A DNA stretch of 64,000 nt from DAIODI01 sp046349255 (GTDB lineage Bacteria; Pseudomonadota; Alphaproteobacteria; Rhizobiales; Aestuariivirgaceae). Below, piece after piece: positions 9,183 through 18,013 of this stretch; positions within the stretch are counted from its first letter, which is position 1, and the number at the start of each line of letters is the position of its first letter. The DNA lies in contig JAXMCR010000004.1 of assembly GCA_046349255.1 (NCBI GenBank), positions 806,001-870,000 of the forward strand. Reading direction: 5' to 3'. Position numbers and translations under genes: made by a program. The notes below the pieces were generated by a model, which saw only the letters and a list, made by a program, of their open reading frames with translations, was not told where the DNA came from and searched no databases.

Positions 9183-9602
9183 TTGGCATCGTCGCGACCG
9201 CATCCAGCCCCCTTCTCCGCAGAGCCGGAGCTTGATTTCTCGTCGCCGGAGGAGCGGCGTCGGGCTGCCGTCGACCGCGCCGTGCTCGATCTCGAACACC
9301 TCGACCGCTACACGATGGGCGACAAGGCGCTGGAGCAGGAACTCCTGTCGCTGTTCCGGATGCAGGCTCGCCAGTACGCCGACCGGCTGAACGACATCGT
9401 CGATCCGGCCGATTGGCGCCTTGCGACCCATTCGATCAAGGGCGCAGCGCGCTGCATCGGGGCGGGGCGGGTCGCAACGGCCGCGCAGGCGCTGGAGGAG
9501 ACGGACCCGTTCACGAACCCCGACCGCCGGCGCACGCTGACCCAGGAACTGCTCTCCCATATAGTCGACTGCGAGACGACGATCGAGGCGCTCGCCGGCT
9601 AG
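9183..9602 (+). CDS. Hpt-domain phosphotransfer protein
   Basis: A small soluble protein with one histidine phosphotransfer domain. The phospho-acceptor motif is HSIKGAAR, with the following helix CIGAGRVATAAQALEE as in other four-helix Hpt bundles. No kinase or receiver domain is fused and none is adjacent, so it is an orphan phosphorelay intermediate. The start is uncertain: there is no in-frame ATG before the conserved region. A TTG at 9183 with GGAAAAG upstream gives 139 residues; a TTG at 9117 would add 22 atypical residues. Kinase and receiver partners cannot be named from this window. CckA, 34 kb away, normally signals through ChpT, which is a different type of protein. Confidence 0.75.
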   Translation: MASSRPHPAPFSAEPELDFSSPEERRRAAVDRAVLDLEHLDRYTMGDKALEQELLSLFRMQARQYADRLNDIVDPADWRLATHSIKGAARCIGAGRVATAAQALEETDPFTNPDRRRTLTQELLSHIVDCETTIEALAG

Positions 9603-9772
9603 GGCGCTCTCGCCAAGTCCCGTTACCGGCGCAGGCCTGTTCCGTCCGCCGAACCGGCCGCTTGTGTTCGTCAAATCAATCGCTTAAAAGCCCGGCGCAA
9701 CCGGTGGTCCCGCGCCTCGGGATTTCCTCGCCAATTCCGGCCTCACGCCCAGAGATTACCAAGAGCATCGAC

Positions 9773-10093
9773 ATGGTGAAGATCACGTTCGTTCAGAAGG
9801 ATGGCGCTCGTCAGGAGGTCGACGGACAGGTCGGCATGACGGTCATGGAAGCCGCCGTGAAGAACATGGTGCCGGGGATCGATGCGGACTGCGGCGGCGC
9901 CTGCGCCTGCGCCACCTGCCACGTGTACGTCGAGCCCGAGTGGCAGGAGAAGGTCGGCAAGCGCAACGAGATGGAAGAGGACATGCTCGACTTCGCGTTC
10001 GACGTCCGCGACAACTCGCGCCTCTCGTGCCAGATCAAGATCACCGACACGCTGGACGGTTTGGTTCTGAAGGTACCTGAGAAGCAGTTCTGA
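9773..10093 (+). CDS. 2Fe-2S ferredoxin (adrenodoxin/FdxB type)
   Basis: A 106-residue ferredoxin. Cluster ligands are visible as Cys40, Cys46 and Cys49 (C-x5-C-x2-C within CGGACACATC) and Cys86 in RLSCQIKI. The acidic stretch EMEEDMLDFAFD before the last ligand is typical of vertebrate-type/bacterial adrenodoxins that receive electrons from FAD reductases. It lies 47 bp upstream of a ferredoxin-NADP reductase on the same strand, so the two probably form an electron-transfer pair feeding Fe-S assembly, P450 or oxygenase partners elsewhere. A second ferredoxin with the same CGGACACATC block lies at 25134. The ATG at 9773 is the only start compatible with the family N-terminus MxKITF. Confidence 0.92.
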   Translation: MVKITFVQKDGARQEVDGQVGMTVMEAAVKNMVPGIDADCGGACACATCHVYVEPEWQEKVGKRNEMEEDMLDFAFDVRDNSRLSCQIKITDTLDGLVLKVPEKQF

Positions 10094-10140
10094 AACCGAT
10101 TCAGATCTCGCGCTTAACCCTTTGATTTTTGGGGATTTCG

Positions 10141-11169
10141 ATGGCTGACGAAACCATTGTGACCGACGTCGTGATCGTGGGCGCGGGCCCCTGCGGCCTG
10201 TTCGCCGTGTTCGAGCTCGGCCTCCTCGACATCAAGGCGCACGTGATCGACATCCTCGACCGGCCGGGCGGCCAGTGCGCCGAGCTCTATCCGGAGAAGC
10301 CGATCTACGACATCCCGGCGCTGCCGACGGTGACCGGGCAGGAATTGGTCGACCGGCTGATGCAGCAGATCAAGCCGTTCAACCCGACCTTCCACTTCAA
10401 CCAGATGGTCACCGAACTGAAGAAGCTCGAGACCGGCGAGTTCGAGGTGAAGACCGACGGCGGTCTGTCCTTCCGCTCGAAGGCCGTGGTGATCGCGGCG
10501 GGCGGTGGCAGCTTCCAGCCGAAGAAGCCGCCGATTCCGGGAATCGACGCCTACGAGAACACGTCCGTCTTCTATTCCGTGAAGAAGATGGAAGCGCTGC
10601 GCGGCCGCGACGTGCTGATCGTCGGCGGCGGCGACTCGGCGCTCGACTGGACGCTGAACCTGCATCCGCTCGCGAAGTCGATGACGCTGCTCCATCGCCG
10701 CGACGAATTCCGCGCCGCGCCCGACAGCGTCAACCGGATGCGGAAGCTCGTCGCCGACGGGGCGATGCAGTTCAGGATCGGCCAGGTCACGGGCCTCAAG
10801 GGCGCTAACGGCATGCTCGAGGCGGCAATCGTGAAGGGGCCGGAGGGCACTTTCGAGGTGCCGTGCAATGCCATGCTGCCGTTCTTCGGGCTGACCATGA
10901 AGCTCGGTCCGGTCGCCGACTGGGGCTTTAACCTGCACGAGAATCTCGTGCCGGTGGATACCGAGAAGTTCCAGACCTCGACGCCCGGCATCTTCGCGAT
11001 CGGCGACATCAACTGGTACCCGGGCAAGCTCAAGCTGATCCTGTCGGGCTTCCACGAGGCCGCGCTGATGGCCCAGGAAGTGTTCCACATCAAGAACCCG
11101 GGCGAGCGGCTCGTCTTCCAGTACACGACGTCGAGCACCAACCTGCAGAAGAAGCTCGGCGTCTCCTGA
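10141..11169 (+). CDS. Ferredoxin-NADP(+) reductase, thioredoxin-reductase-like type
   Basis: A 342-residue flavoprotein with an FAD Rossmann motif near the start (VGAGPCGLFAVFELG), an NADPH-binding motif VGGGDSALDW (about residues 163-172) and the FAD-contacting TPGIFAIGDI near the C-terminus. The redox-active CxxC of true thioredoxin reductases is absent; the corresponding position reads smoothly without paired cysteines. This fits the dimeric FNR family found in Bacillus, Chlorobium and alphaproteobacteria. It directly follows a 2Fe-2S ferredoxin, its likely partner. ATG at 10141 is used rather than the TTG 12 bp upstream, since MADETIVTDVVIVGAGP is the usual N-terminus. Confidence 0.93.
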   Translation: MADETIVTDVVIVGAGPCGLFAVFELGLLDIKAHVIDILDRPGGQCAELYPEKPIYDIPALPTVTGQELVDRLMQQIKPFNPTFHFNQMVTELKKLETGEFEVKTDGGLSFRSKAVVIAAGGGSFQPKKPPIPGIDAYENTSVFYSVKKMEALRGRDVLIVGGGDSALDWTLNLHPLAKSMTLLHRRDEFRAAPDSVNRMRKLVADGAMQFRIGQVTGLKGANGMLEAAIVKGPEGTFEVPCNAMLPFFGLTMKLGPVADWGFNLHENLVPVDTEKFQTSTPGIFAIGDINWYPGKLKLILSGFHEAALMAQEVFHIKNPGERLVFQYTTSSTNLQKKLGVS

Positions 11170-11234
11170 CGCCGGCTTTGCGTCTCCCCATCCTCTGAGC
11201 GATAATCGCGCCCTCGGACGGAGGAGAGACGGCC

Positions 11235-11435
11235 ATGACGAAAAACGTGGGAACGATCGACCGTGCGGTGCGCGTGGTTCTGGCGCTGGCGCTGCTCTAC
11301 TGGGCGATCGCGGGCACCGGATCGTGGCACTGGCTGGGTTGGTTCGGCGTGCCCGTGATGTTCTCGGCGCTCGCCGGCTGGTGCGGCGCCTACACGCTGT
11401 TCGGCATCAACACCTGCGCCGTGAAGCGCGCCTAG
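11235..11435 (+). CDS. Small DUF2892 (YgaP-type transmembrane) protein
   Basis: A 66-residue protein with two hydrophobic segments (about residues 10-29 and 35-52) and the DUF2892 signature: MTKNVGTIDRAVRVVLALAL at the start and WCGAYTLFGINTC near the end. The family forms the membrane part of the rhodanese YgaP and often occurs alone near sulfur-related genes. No rhodanese domain is attached. An AGGAGAGA ribosome-binding site sits about 8 bases before the ATG. Its TAG stop shares a CTAG palindrome with the stop of the convergent P1 peptidase (11432-11435). Confidence 0.9.
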   Translation: MTKNVGTIDRAVRVVLALALLYWAIAGTGSWHWLGWFGVPVMFSALAGWCGAYTLFGINTCAVKRA

Positions 11436-12541
11436 AGCCGACCGTACCGCTTCATCACGTCGACGAGCTCGCCGTGCGGCAGCGCGCGGACGGTGACGCC
11501 GTTCGCGCCGACCATCGTTTCGTTCGCAACCATCGCGTCGAGGATCGCCTCCTCGGTCGCCTCGACCACGCCCTGGAAGAGGTCGTCGAGCGCCGGGTTC
11601 GGCAGGAACGCCATCGTGCGCACGTCGTCGCCGGCGGCAAAGCTCTCCGCATTGGCCGTCGAGAGCGCGATGAAGATGTCGCCCGACCCGTTGTGCGCGA
11701 TCGCGCCGGTGCGCGCCATGCCGAGCGGGATGCGCCGCGCGAGGCGCTTCACCTGGTGCGGCAGGAGTGGCGCATCCGTGATGACGACCGCGATGATCGA
11801 GCCCATCGGCGTCGAGCGCACCTCGCCGCCAAGAATGTGTCGCCCGACCGGCACGCCAAGCACGCTGAGCTCCGGGCGGATGCCGAAGTTGGACTGGACG
11901 AACGCGCCGACCGTGTACGTCCGGTCGTTGACCGCTACGCGCCGCGACGAAGAGCCAGAGCCGCCCTTGAAGTCGTAGGTGATCATGCCCGTTCCGCCGC
12001 CGACGCTGCCCTGTTCGATGGCGCCGCCGCGCGCGCTTTCGAGGGCGGCGAACACGTGCGCGTCCTTAACGTGGAAGCCGTTGATGTCGTTGAGCTCACC
12101 GTCATAGGTCTCGCCCGACACGGGGAGGCCCCAGGACTGGTCGGGACGACCCGGCTGCGTCAGCATCCACTTGATCGTGGCGTCGCGCGCGAGCCCGACC
12201 GAATGCGTGTTGGTGATCGTGACGGGCCCCTCGCACTGGCCAGACTCCTCCACCCAGGAGAGGCCGGTCAATTCGCCGTTGCCGTTGAGCACCGCACTGC
12301 CCGCAACGCACGGGATGCGCCCGCCCGAATGTCCGCGCGGCAGGATGGCGGTGACGCCGGTGCGGATCGGTCCGTTGCCGACGACGAGCGGGCCCTCGCC
12401 CTCGATGATCGTCGCGTAGCCGACTTCGACGCCCTCGACGTCGGTGATCGCATTGAAGGAGCCGGGGGTGCCCGGCAGCGGCAGACCGAGGCCGCGCGCC
12501 CGCACCTTCCCCTTCGGCGTCCGCTTCCAGTCGTTCGTCAT
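11432..12541 (-). CDS. P1 family (DmpA/BapA-type) aminopeptidase
   Basis: A 369-residue member of the L-aminopeptidase D-Ala-esterase/amidase family (MEROPS S58). These enzymes are N-terminal nucleophile hydrolases that cleave themselves before a catalytic Ser or Thr. The candidate cleavage region is the glycine/serine run FKGGSGSSSR (about residues 191-200), preceded by the family block GGGTGMITYDFKGG. Other family features are NAITDVEGVEVGYATII near the start and GSIIAVVITDAPLLPHQVKRLARR in the C-terminal half. Substrates may include D-amino-acid or beta-aminopeptides, but specificity is not visible. It has no signal peptide. Its stop overlaps that of the convergent DUF2892 gene by 4 bp. 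Confidence 0.88.
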   Translation of the reverse strand: MTNDWKRTPKGKVRARGLGLPLPGTPGSFNAITDVEGVEVGYATIIEGEGPLVVGNGPIRTGVTAILPRGHSGGRIPCVAGSAVLNGNGELTGLSWVEESGQCEGPVTITNTHSVGLARDATIKWMLTQPGRPDQSWGLPVSGETYDGELNDINGFHVKDAHVFAALESARGGAIEQGSVGGGTGMITYDFKGGSGSSSRRVAVNDRTYTVGAFVQSNFGIRPELSVLGVPVGRHILGGEVRSTPMGSIIAVVITDAPLLPHQVKRLARRIPLGMARTGAIAHNGSGDIFIALSTANAESFAAGDDVRTMAFLPNPALDDLFQGVVEATEEAILDAMVANETMVGANGVTVRALPHGELVDVMKRYGRL

Positions 12542-12667
12542 GAGATCCTCCCTGGCCGCCGACAGTCCTAGGTCGGCTTGGCCCGGAGATCAAACGGTCA
12601 TGCGTGGGTGCGGTTGACTATGACACGGCGAGCCTGTGGCATGGTCCCTGCGGCAGGGGAGGGACAC

Positions 12668-13348
12668 GTGCACGCGTTCACCTATTCGAGGCGCCTCGTC
12701 GCCGAGGCGCTCGGCACCGGGATTCTCGTGGCGACGGTTGTCGGCTCGGGCATCATGGCGGATCGTCTGACACACGACACGGCGTTGGCGCTGCTCGCGA
12801 ACACGTTGCCGACGGGGGCGATCCTCGCCGTGCTGATCACCGTTCTCGGGCCGATCTCGGGCGCGCACTTCAACCCGGCAGTGAGCGCCGTCTTCGCTCT
12901 CAGGGGCGACTTGCCGAAGCGCGAACTCTGGGGCTTCGTCGCGGCGCAGGTCGCGGGCGGTCTTCTCGGCACAATCGCAGCACATGTGATGTTCGACCAT
13001 GCGATGCTCGCCGCCTCCGCAACCGCGCGCACCGGGCTTTCGCAGTGGTTTTCCGAATTCGTGGCGACCGCCGGGTTGCTTCTCACGATCCTGCTGGCCA
13101 TCCGCTTCCAGCCGTCGGCAGTTGCGGCGCTGGTCGGCCTCTACATCACGGCCGCCTATTGGTTCACCGCGTCGACGTCGTTCGCCAACCCGGCGGTCGC
13201 GATCGCGCGCAGCCTGACGGACACATTCTCAGGAATACGTCCGGTCGATCTGCCGGGCTTCATCGCCGCGGAACTGATCGGCGCTGTGGCGGCGATGGCA
13301 CTGGTGCGCTGGCTGCTTGCCAACACGAATGGAGGACGCCAGCGATGA
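12668..13348 (+). CDS. aqpS: Aquaglyceroporin of the arsenic-associated AqpS type
   Basis: A 226-residue MIP-family channel with six membrane helices and both pore motifs, NPA at residues 69-71 and 174-176. The opening RRLVAEALGTGILVATVVGSGIMA is typical of the AqpS group found in rhizobial ars operons, where the channel passes arsenite out of the cell after arsenate reduction. The start is the GTG at 12668: AGGGGAGGG lies 5 bases upstream, and the upstream in-frame ATG codons lack a ribosome-binding site. Its stop overlaps the arsC start (ATGA, 13345-13348), so channel and reductase are coupled. No arsR repressor or arsB/acr3 pump is adjacent, unlike the typical rhizobial operon. Confidence 0.87.
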   Translation: MHAFTYSRRLVAEALGTGILVATVVGSGIMADRLTHDTALALLANTLPTGAILAVLITVLGPISGAHFNPAVSAVFALRGDLPKRELWGFVAAQVAGGLLGTIAAHVMFDHAMLAASATARTGLSQWFSEFVATAGLLLTILLAIRFQPSAVAALVGLYITAAYWFTASTSFANPAVAIARSLTDTFSGIRPVDLPGFIAAELIGAVAAMALVRWLLANTNGGRQR

Positions 13349-13767
13349 CCATCGTGATCCATCACAACCCGGACTGCGGCACTTCGCGCAACGTGGTCGC
13401 GATCGTCGAGGCTGCGGGCTACGCGCCGGTGATCATCGAGTACCTGAAGACCGGCTGGACGCGCGGACAGCTCCTCGGCCTGTTTGCCGCGGCCGACCTG
13501 ACGCCGCGCACCGGGCTGCGGACGACGAAGTCGCCGGCGGCCGAACTCGGTCTGCTCGACCCTGAGGTCCCGGACGAGCGCATTTTTGCGCTGATGCTGG
13601 AGCATCCGGTCCTGGTGAACCGACCGATCGTCTGCTCGCCGAAAGGGGTGCGTCTGTGCAGGCCAAGCGAGACGGTGCTCGACCTGCTCGACCGTCTGCC
13701 ACCCGGCCCGTTGCAGAAGGAGGACGGCTCGCTCCTGATCGACGCGGCCGGCCGTCGCGTCGGCTGA
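13345..13767 (+). CDS. arsC: Arsenate reductase, glutaredoxin-dependent
   Basis: A 140-residue ArsC of the thioredoxin-fold, glutaredoxin-coupled class. The catalytic cysteine is Cys11 in HNPDCGTSRN, and the oxyanion-binding arginines fall in GLRTTKSP (Arg59), NRPIV (Arg93) and LCRPSE (about Arg106). It converts arsenate to arsenite, which the coupled AqpS channel can release. The C-terminal tail (EDGSLLIDAAGRRVG) matches the longer form of the family. The pair lacks a visible regulator. The 268 bp downstream contain a short hairpin-rich stretch just after the stop but no clear intrinsic terminator. Confidence 0.95.
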   Translation: MTIVIHHNPDCGTSRNVVAIVEAAGYAPVIIEYLKTGWTRGQLLGLFAAADLTPRTGLRTTKSPAAELGLLDPEVPDERIFALMLEHPVLVNRPIVCSPKGVRLCRPSETVLDLLDRLPPGPLQKEDGSLLIDAAGRRVG

Positions 13768-14035
13768 TGGAGCCGGGAGCTCCCGCAGGGAGTCGGGCTC
13801 CCCCGGCCCGCCGGTCGACCGCGCGCGACGCGACGCGACGCGTCATGGCATCACGAACTTGCCTCGGGGTCAATTTCCTAAATGCGCAATCAGCTATCTT
13901 GAGGGTAGTCTTGCGGACGAAGGTCCGTCTGAAAAAGTCTACAAAATCAATAGAGTAGCTTTTCGGACGGGTCGCGCGTTCACCGGCCGTTCAGCAATTT
14001 CGTGAAACAAGGGACGAACTCAATGGAGTTCGAAA

Positions 14036-14644
14036 ATGCTTTCGGTTGCTCGGCGCCCGGTCGGCGCTCTCTCTGGCGTCTGTGCGTGGTGTTCGGGCAA
14101 TGCACGGGCACGCGTCGTGCCGGAAGCGACCGGCGTCGTCATCGAACCCGGCATCGGCAAGGGCCGCAACCTGCCCCTTTACGATCCCCACAAGGTGACG
14201 GTGGTCCACGGCGTCGACCCGGACGCGGCGAGCCTCGGGCAGGCCGAGCGCAAGGCTGACGGCGTTCGCCTCGAACTGCACCAGTCGATTGCCGAGGATC
14301 TGCCGTTCGACACCGCAAGCGCCGATACCGTGGTGCTCACCTACACGGTGTGCGCGCTCGGCGACGTGCAGCGGGCGCTTTCCGAAGTGCGCCGGGTGCT
14401 GAAGCCCTCCGGCCGACTGCTGTTCTGCGAGCATGGCCGCTCGCACGACCGCCCCGTGGCGCGGATGCAGGATCGCCTCGACGGCTTCTGGACCCGTTAT
14501 GGCGGCGGCTGCCACTTGAACCGCGACGTGGCCGCGCTGCTCGGCGAGGGCGGCTTCCGCATCACGTGGCTCGAGACGTTCTACGCCAACCGCGCCTTGC
14601 CGGCGCTTACCTTCCATTACACCGGGGCCGCCGTCCCCGCTTGA
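14036..14644 (+). CDS. Class I SAM-dependent methyltransferase (type 11)
   Basis: A 202-residue Rossmann-fold methyltransferase. The SAM-binding motif I is VIEPGIGKGRN (about residues 34-44), followed by HGVDPDAASL for the acidic ribose ligand and the block VLTYTVCALGDVQRALSEVRRVLKPSGRLLFCEHG. The C-terminal RYGGGCHLNRDVAALL is characteristic of a group annotated as phospholipid- or UbiE-like methyltransferases. The first 30 residues are poorly conserved compared with what I recall of relatives, though spacing to motif I is close to normal. GGAG lies 8 bases before the ATG. The next gene starts 31 bp downstream on the same strand, so the two may be co-transcribed. The substrate is unknown. 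Confidence 0.85.
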   Translation: MLSVARRPVGALSGVCAWCSGNARARVVPEATGVVIEPGIGKGRNLPLYDPHKVTVVHGVDPDAASLGQAERKADGVRLELHQSIAEDLPFDTASADTVVLTYTVCALGDVQRALSEVRRVLKPSGRLLFCEHGRSHDRPVARMQDRLDGFWTRYGGGCHLNRDVAALLGEGGFRITWLETFYANRALPALTFHYTGAAVPA

Positions 14645-14675
14645 TCGCCGCGCGCCCTTCGGGCACGACGGGCGC

Positions 14676-16058
14676 ATGCTTTCGGCATCCATCATCGACC
14701 GGCTCGTGACGATCGTCGGCGCCGCCAACGTGTGGCGCGGCGAAGCCGACCGGCGGCCCGATCCGGGGTTCCACGACGACAATCTCGCTTCTGGCCTCGC
14801 CGTTTTTCCGCGCACGACGGCGGAGATGCAGGCGATCGTCCGCCTGTGCCGCGCGGAGGGTGTCGCGATCGTGCCGCAGGGCGGTCGAACCGGCCTCGCC
14901 GGGGGAGCGGCTTCGGCGCCCGGCACGCTGATTGTGGGGCTTCAGCGCATGAACCGTATCGAGCGGCTCGACCCGCAGGCCCGAACGGCGTGTGTCGAGG
15001 CCGGCGTGACGCTCGAGGCGCTCCGGGCTGCGGCGGCCGAACACGGGCTTTCCGCCGGCATCGACATCGCGGCGCGCGGCAGCGCCACCATCGGCGGCAT
15101 GATCTCCACCAACGCCGGGGGCAGCGAAGCCTTCCGCCTCGGCACCATGCGCCAGCGCGTCCTGGGACTCGAGGCGGTGCTCCCCGACGGCACGATCGTC
15201 CGTGATCTGACGGAAGTGCTGAAGGCGAACGAGGGGCTCGACGTGAAGCAGCTCCTGATCGGCGCGGAGGGCACGCTCGGCATCGTCACGCGCGCCGTGG
15301 TGCGGCTCGCTCCGGTGTCGGTCACCCGGGTGACTGCCGCTGCGGGCTTCAGGAACGCCAGAGACGCCGTGGCGGCGATGAACGCGCTCAGGTCTGCGCC
15401 CGCCTTCGACCTCCTCACCGCCGAAGTGATGTGGCGCGACTATGCCCAGACGGCGGCCCGGGAGCAGGGCAATGCGCGCTTTGCAACGTTTGCTACCGCG
15501 CCCGTGTGCGTGATCTTCGAGGTGACGGGGGAGGATGCTGGACCACTGAGGACCGCGTTCGAGGAGGCGCTGGGCGAACTCCTCGCTGCAGGACTGATCG
15601 TCGACTGCGTGATCGCGGGCAGCGAGCGCGAACGCGCCGACCTGTGGCGCGTGCGCGAGGATTCCTGGTCGGTGGAGCGCGTTCATCCGGGAGGCCTCTG
15701 GTTCGATGTGTCGCTTCCGCTCGCGGCACTCGATGAGTACACGGAAGGTCTCGTGGCGCGCCTGCGCGCCTTCGATCCCTCGCTCACGGCGTTCGTGATC
15801 GGGCACCTCGGCGACGGCAACCTGCATGTCACGATCGCGGGGCCAAGGCCGATCCCGGAGTTCTATGAGACGATCTCCCCGCTTGTCTACGAAGGCATCA
15901 AGGCGATGGGCGGGTCGTTCTCGGCCGAACACGGCATCGGTCTCGAGAAGCGCACGGCGCTCGCAAAGCATGGCGACCCCGGCAAGCTCGCGATGATGCG
16001 GGCGGTGAAGGCTGCGCTCGATCCAGTGGGGCTGATGAACCCCGGCAAGGTGCTCTAG
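14676..16058 (+). CDS. FAD-binding oxidoreductase, GlcD / D-2-hydroxyacid dehydrogenase family
   Basis: A 460-residue PCMH-type flavoprotein. The FAD-binding region shows VPQGGRTGLAGGA (about residues 67-79), the Gly-rich SATIGGMISTNAGGS and GAEGTLGIVTRAVVRL. The C-terminal FAD-linked oxidase domain contains HLGDGNLHVTI and ends SAEHGIGLEKR...LMNPGKVL, the standard finish of D-lactate and D-2-hydroxyglutarate dehydrogenases. It probably oxidises a D-2-hydroxy acid, passing electrons to a flavoprotein or quinone. The exact substrate is not decidable from sequence. Its TAG stop shares the CTAG palindrome at 16055-16058 with the stop of the convergent metallo-hydrolase. Confidence 0.9.
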   Translation: MLSASIIDRLVTIVGAANVWRGEADRRPDPGFHDDNLASGLAVFPRTTAEMQAIVRLCRAEGVAIVPQGGRTGLAGGAASAPGTLIVGLQRMNRIERLDPQARTACVEAGVTLEALRAAAAEHGLSAGIDIAARGSATIGGMISTNAGGSEAFRLGTMRQRVLGLEAVLPDGTIVRDLTEVLKANEGLDVKQLLIGAEGTLGIVTRAVVRLAPVSVTRVTAAAGFRNARDAVAAMNALRSAPAFDLLTAEVMWRDYAQTAAREQGNARFATFATAPVCVIFEVTGEDAGPLRTAFEEALGELLAAGLIVDCVIAGSERERADLWRVREDSWSVERVHPGGLWFDVSLPLAALDEYTEGLVARLRAFDPSLTAFVIGHLGDGNLHVTIAGPRPIPEFYETISPLVYEGIKAMGGSFSAEHGIGLEKRTALAKHGDPGKLAMMRAVKAALDPVGLMNPGKVL

Positions 16059-16924
16059 AGCACGTCGATCGGGACCTTGAGGTAGACCGTGCCGTTGTCC
16101 TCGGCCGGCGGCATCTGTCCGGCGCGCATGTTCACCTGGATCGAGGGCACGATCAGCTTCGGCATCGACAAGGTCCGGTCGCGGGCTTCGCGCATCGCCA
16201 CGAAGTCGTCCTCGCTGATGCCTTCCTTCACGTGGACGTTCAGCGTCCGCTCTGCTTCGACCGTCGTCTCCCAGGCGAAGTGGTCGCGGCCCGGCGCCTT
16301 GTAGTCGTGGCAGAGGAACAGGCGCGTCTGTGACGGCAGGGCAAGAATCTTCTTGATCGAACGGTAGAGCTGTCGCGCCGACCCGCCGGGAAAGTCGCAG
16401 CGCGCGGTGCCGTAGTCGGGCATGAACAGCGTGTCGCCCACGAATGCCGCGTCGCCGATCACGTAGGTCATGCAGGCGGGGGTGTGGCCGGGCGTGTGCA
16501 TCACGTAGGCCGGAATCGAACCCAGCGCGAATTCGTCGCCGTCCTCGAACAGCCGGTCGAACTGGCTGCCGTCGCGCTCGAACTCGGTGCCAGCGTTGAA
16601 GACCTTTCCGAAGGTCTCCTGCACGGTCTTGATGTTCGAACCGATGGCGAGCTTGCCGCCCAGCGCCTTCTGCACGTACGGCGCGGCCGAGAGGTGATCG
16701 GCGTGGACGTGCGTCTCGATCAGCCATTCGCACACGAACTTCTTCGCGCGCACGTAGGCGATGATGCGGTCGGCGGAGGTCTTGCTGGTGCGGCCCGCGG
16801 CGGCGTCGTAGTCGAGTACGGAGTCGATCACCGCGCAGGCGCCGGTCGCCGGGTCGGAGGCGACGTAGCTCACCGTGTTGGTGGCCTCGTCGAAAAAGCC
16901 CTGGACGTCGGGTCTTTGGGTCAT
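16055..16924 (-). CDS. MBL-fold hydrolase, persulfide dioxygenase-like (ETHE1/Blh group)
   Basis: A 289-residue metallo-beta-lactamase-fold protein. The metal-binding motif THVHADH gives His72, His74, Asp76 and His77, and further ligands occur in HTPGHTP, GDTLFMPDYGTARCDFPGGSA and LFLCHDY. The last two blocks are typical of Blh/ETHE1-type persulfide dioxygenases, which oxidise glutathione persulfide to sulfite with a single iron. No rhodanese domain or BigR-type repressor is attached or adjacent, so a role in sulfide detoxification is inferred from family only. The extended C-terminus (SMPKLIVPSIQVNMRAGQMPP) is also normal for this group. Confidence 0.88.
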   Translation of the reverse strand: MTQRPDVQGFFDEATNTVSYVASDPATGACAVIDSVLDYDAAAGRTSKTSADRIIAYVRAKKFVCEWLIETHVHADHLSAAPYVQKALGGKLAIGSNIKTVQETFGKVFNAGTEFERDGSQFDRLFEDGDEFALGSIPAYVMHTPGHTPACMTYVIGDAAFVGDTLFMPDYGTARCDFPGGSARQLYRSIKKILALPSQTRLFLCHDYKAPGRDHFAWETTVEAERTLNVHVKEGISEDDFVAMREARDRTLSMPKLIVPSIQVNMRAGQMPPAEDNGTVYLKVPIDVL

Positions 16925-16996
16925 TCAAGGCTCCGCAATTTTCGTCCGCCCCCGGACGACCTCTAACGTAGGTCCGCGCCGACGGTCCTGCAATCG

Positions 16997-17920
16997 CTAC
17001 GACCGGGAGTAAAACGGCCGCAGGACGCGCCCGTCGATCAGGGCGAGGCCCGCTCCGATCGCCAGCATGCCGAACAGGTGGCGGGGCAACAGGGTTTCGT
17101 GCAGCACCAGCACGCCCATCAGGATGGCCGAAACCGGCACGATGAAGGTGACGAGGCTCACGTTGCCGGCCCCCGCGGATTTGAGAATGGAGAAGTAGAG
17201 CACGTAGGCGACCGCCGTGCAGGCGAGCCCCAGCGCGAGCAGGACGCCCACGTCCGCCCACGTGAGCGATCCGAGCGGTGCGAATTCGCCGGTCACCGCC
17301 GCGGCGACCGACAGGACGATCGCCGAGCACAGCGTCTGGCCGGCGGCGGTGACGATCGGCGGGTTGACGGCGAGGCGGCGCCCCCACGGCGCGGCAAAGC
17401 CGTAGCAGAGCGCCGCAGCGAGGCTCCCGATCTGGTGGAAGATGTGAGTGCCCGCCGCGTGCAGTGCGTCGAGACCGACCATGATGGCGACGCCGACGAG
17501 CCCGACGACCACGCCTGCCAGACGATTGGCGGTCAGCGGTTCGTCCCGCGTCGTGTAATTGGCGACGATCAGCACGAAGAACGGCGTCGTGGCGTTCAGG
17601 ATCGAGGCGAGCCCCGAGGGGATGCCCTTCTGCGCCCATACGATCAGCGTGAACGGAACCACGTTGTTGAGGAAGCCCATCACCGCGAGGTCGCGCCACC
17701 GCTCGGGCTCGGAGGGCACCTTGAGGCCCATCGCGAACGCCACGCCCCACAGGGCGACGGTGGCGATCACCATGCGCAGCGCGACGATGGCGATCGGGTC
17801 GAGGAACTTCAGCGCCAGCGCGTTGAAGAAGAACGACAGGCCCCAGATGAAGCCGAGCGACAGGAACAGCGCCCATTGCACCGGTCCCATCTCGCGCTTG
17901 ATCGCGACGTGCTCTGCCAT
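16997..17920 (-). CDS. DMT-superfamily EamA transporter
   Basis: A 307-residue membrane protein with ten predicted helices arranged as two EamA repeats. The first begins QWALFLSLGFIWGLSFFFNALAL and the second follows about residue 155. The segment LVTFIVPVSAILMGVLVLHETL near the end is the conserved EamA block. It probably exports a metabolite or amino acid, but the substrate cannot be assigned. It is one of three EamA transporters in this window (others at 34429 and 61773). It is separated by 72 bp from the upstream metallo-hydrolase in chromosomal order and follows the demethylase operon on the same strand after about 90 bp. Confidence 0.88.
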   Translation of the reverse strand: MAEHVAIKREMGPVQWALFLSLGFIWGLSFFFNALALKFLDPIAIVALRMVIATVALWGVAFAMGLKVPSEPERWRDLAVMGFLNNVVPFTLIVWAQKGIPSGLASILNATTPFFVLIVANYTTRDEPLTANRLAGVVVGLVGVAIMVGLDALHAAGTHIFHQIGSLAAALCYGFAAPWGRRLAVNPPIVTAAGQTLCSAIVLSVAAAVTGEFAPLGSLTWADVGVLLALGLACTAVAYVLYFSILKSAGAGNVSLVTFIVPVSAILMGVLVLHETLLPRHLFGMLAIGAGLALIDGRVLRPFYSRS

Positions 17921-18013
17921 CCGTCCGTAACCCTTGTGTTCCGCTTCCGCCTTCCTAGCGGCCGGACTTCTTGTTCGGCGTCCCGGACCTTGCGGCCGAA
18001 CTGCGCGCCGGCG

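Noticed and set aside
14002..14259. Small frame MKQGTNSMEFENAFG before the methyltransferase
   Set aside because: It overlaps the methyltransferase in another frame and becomes Arg-rich nonsense; no independent support.
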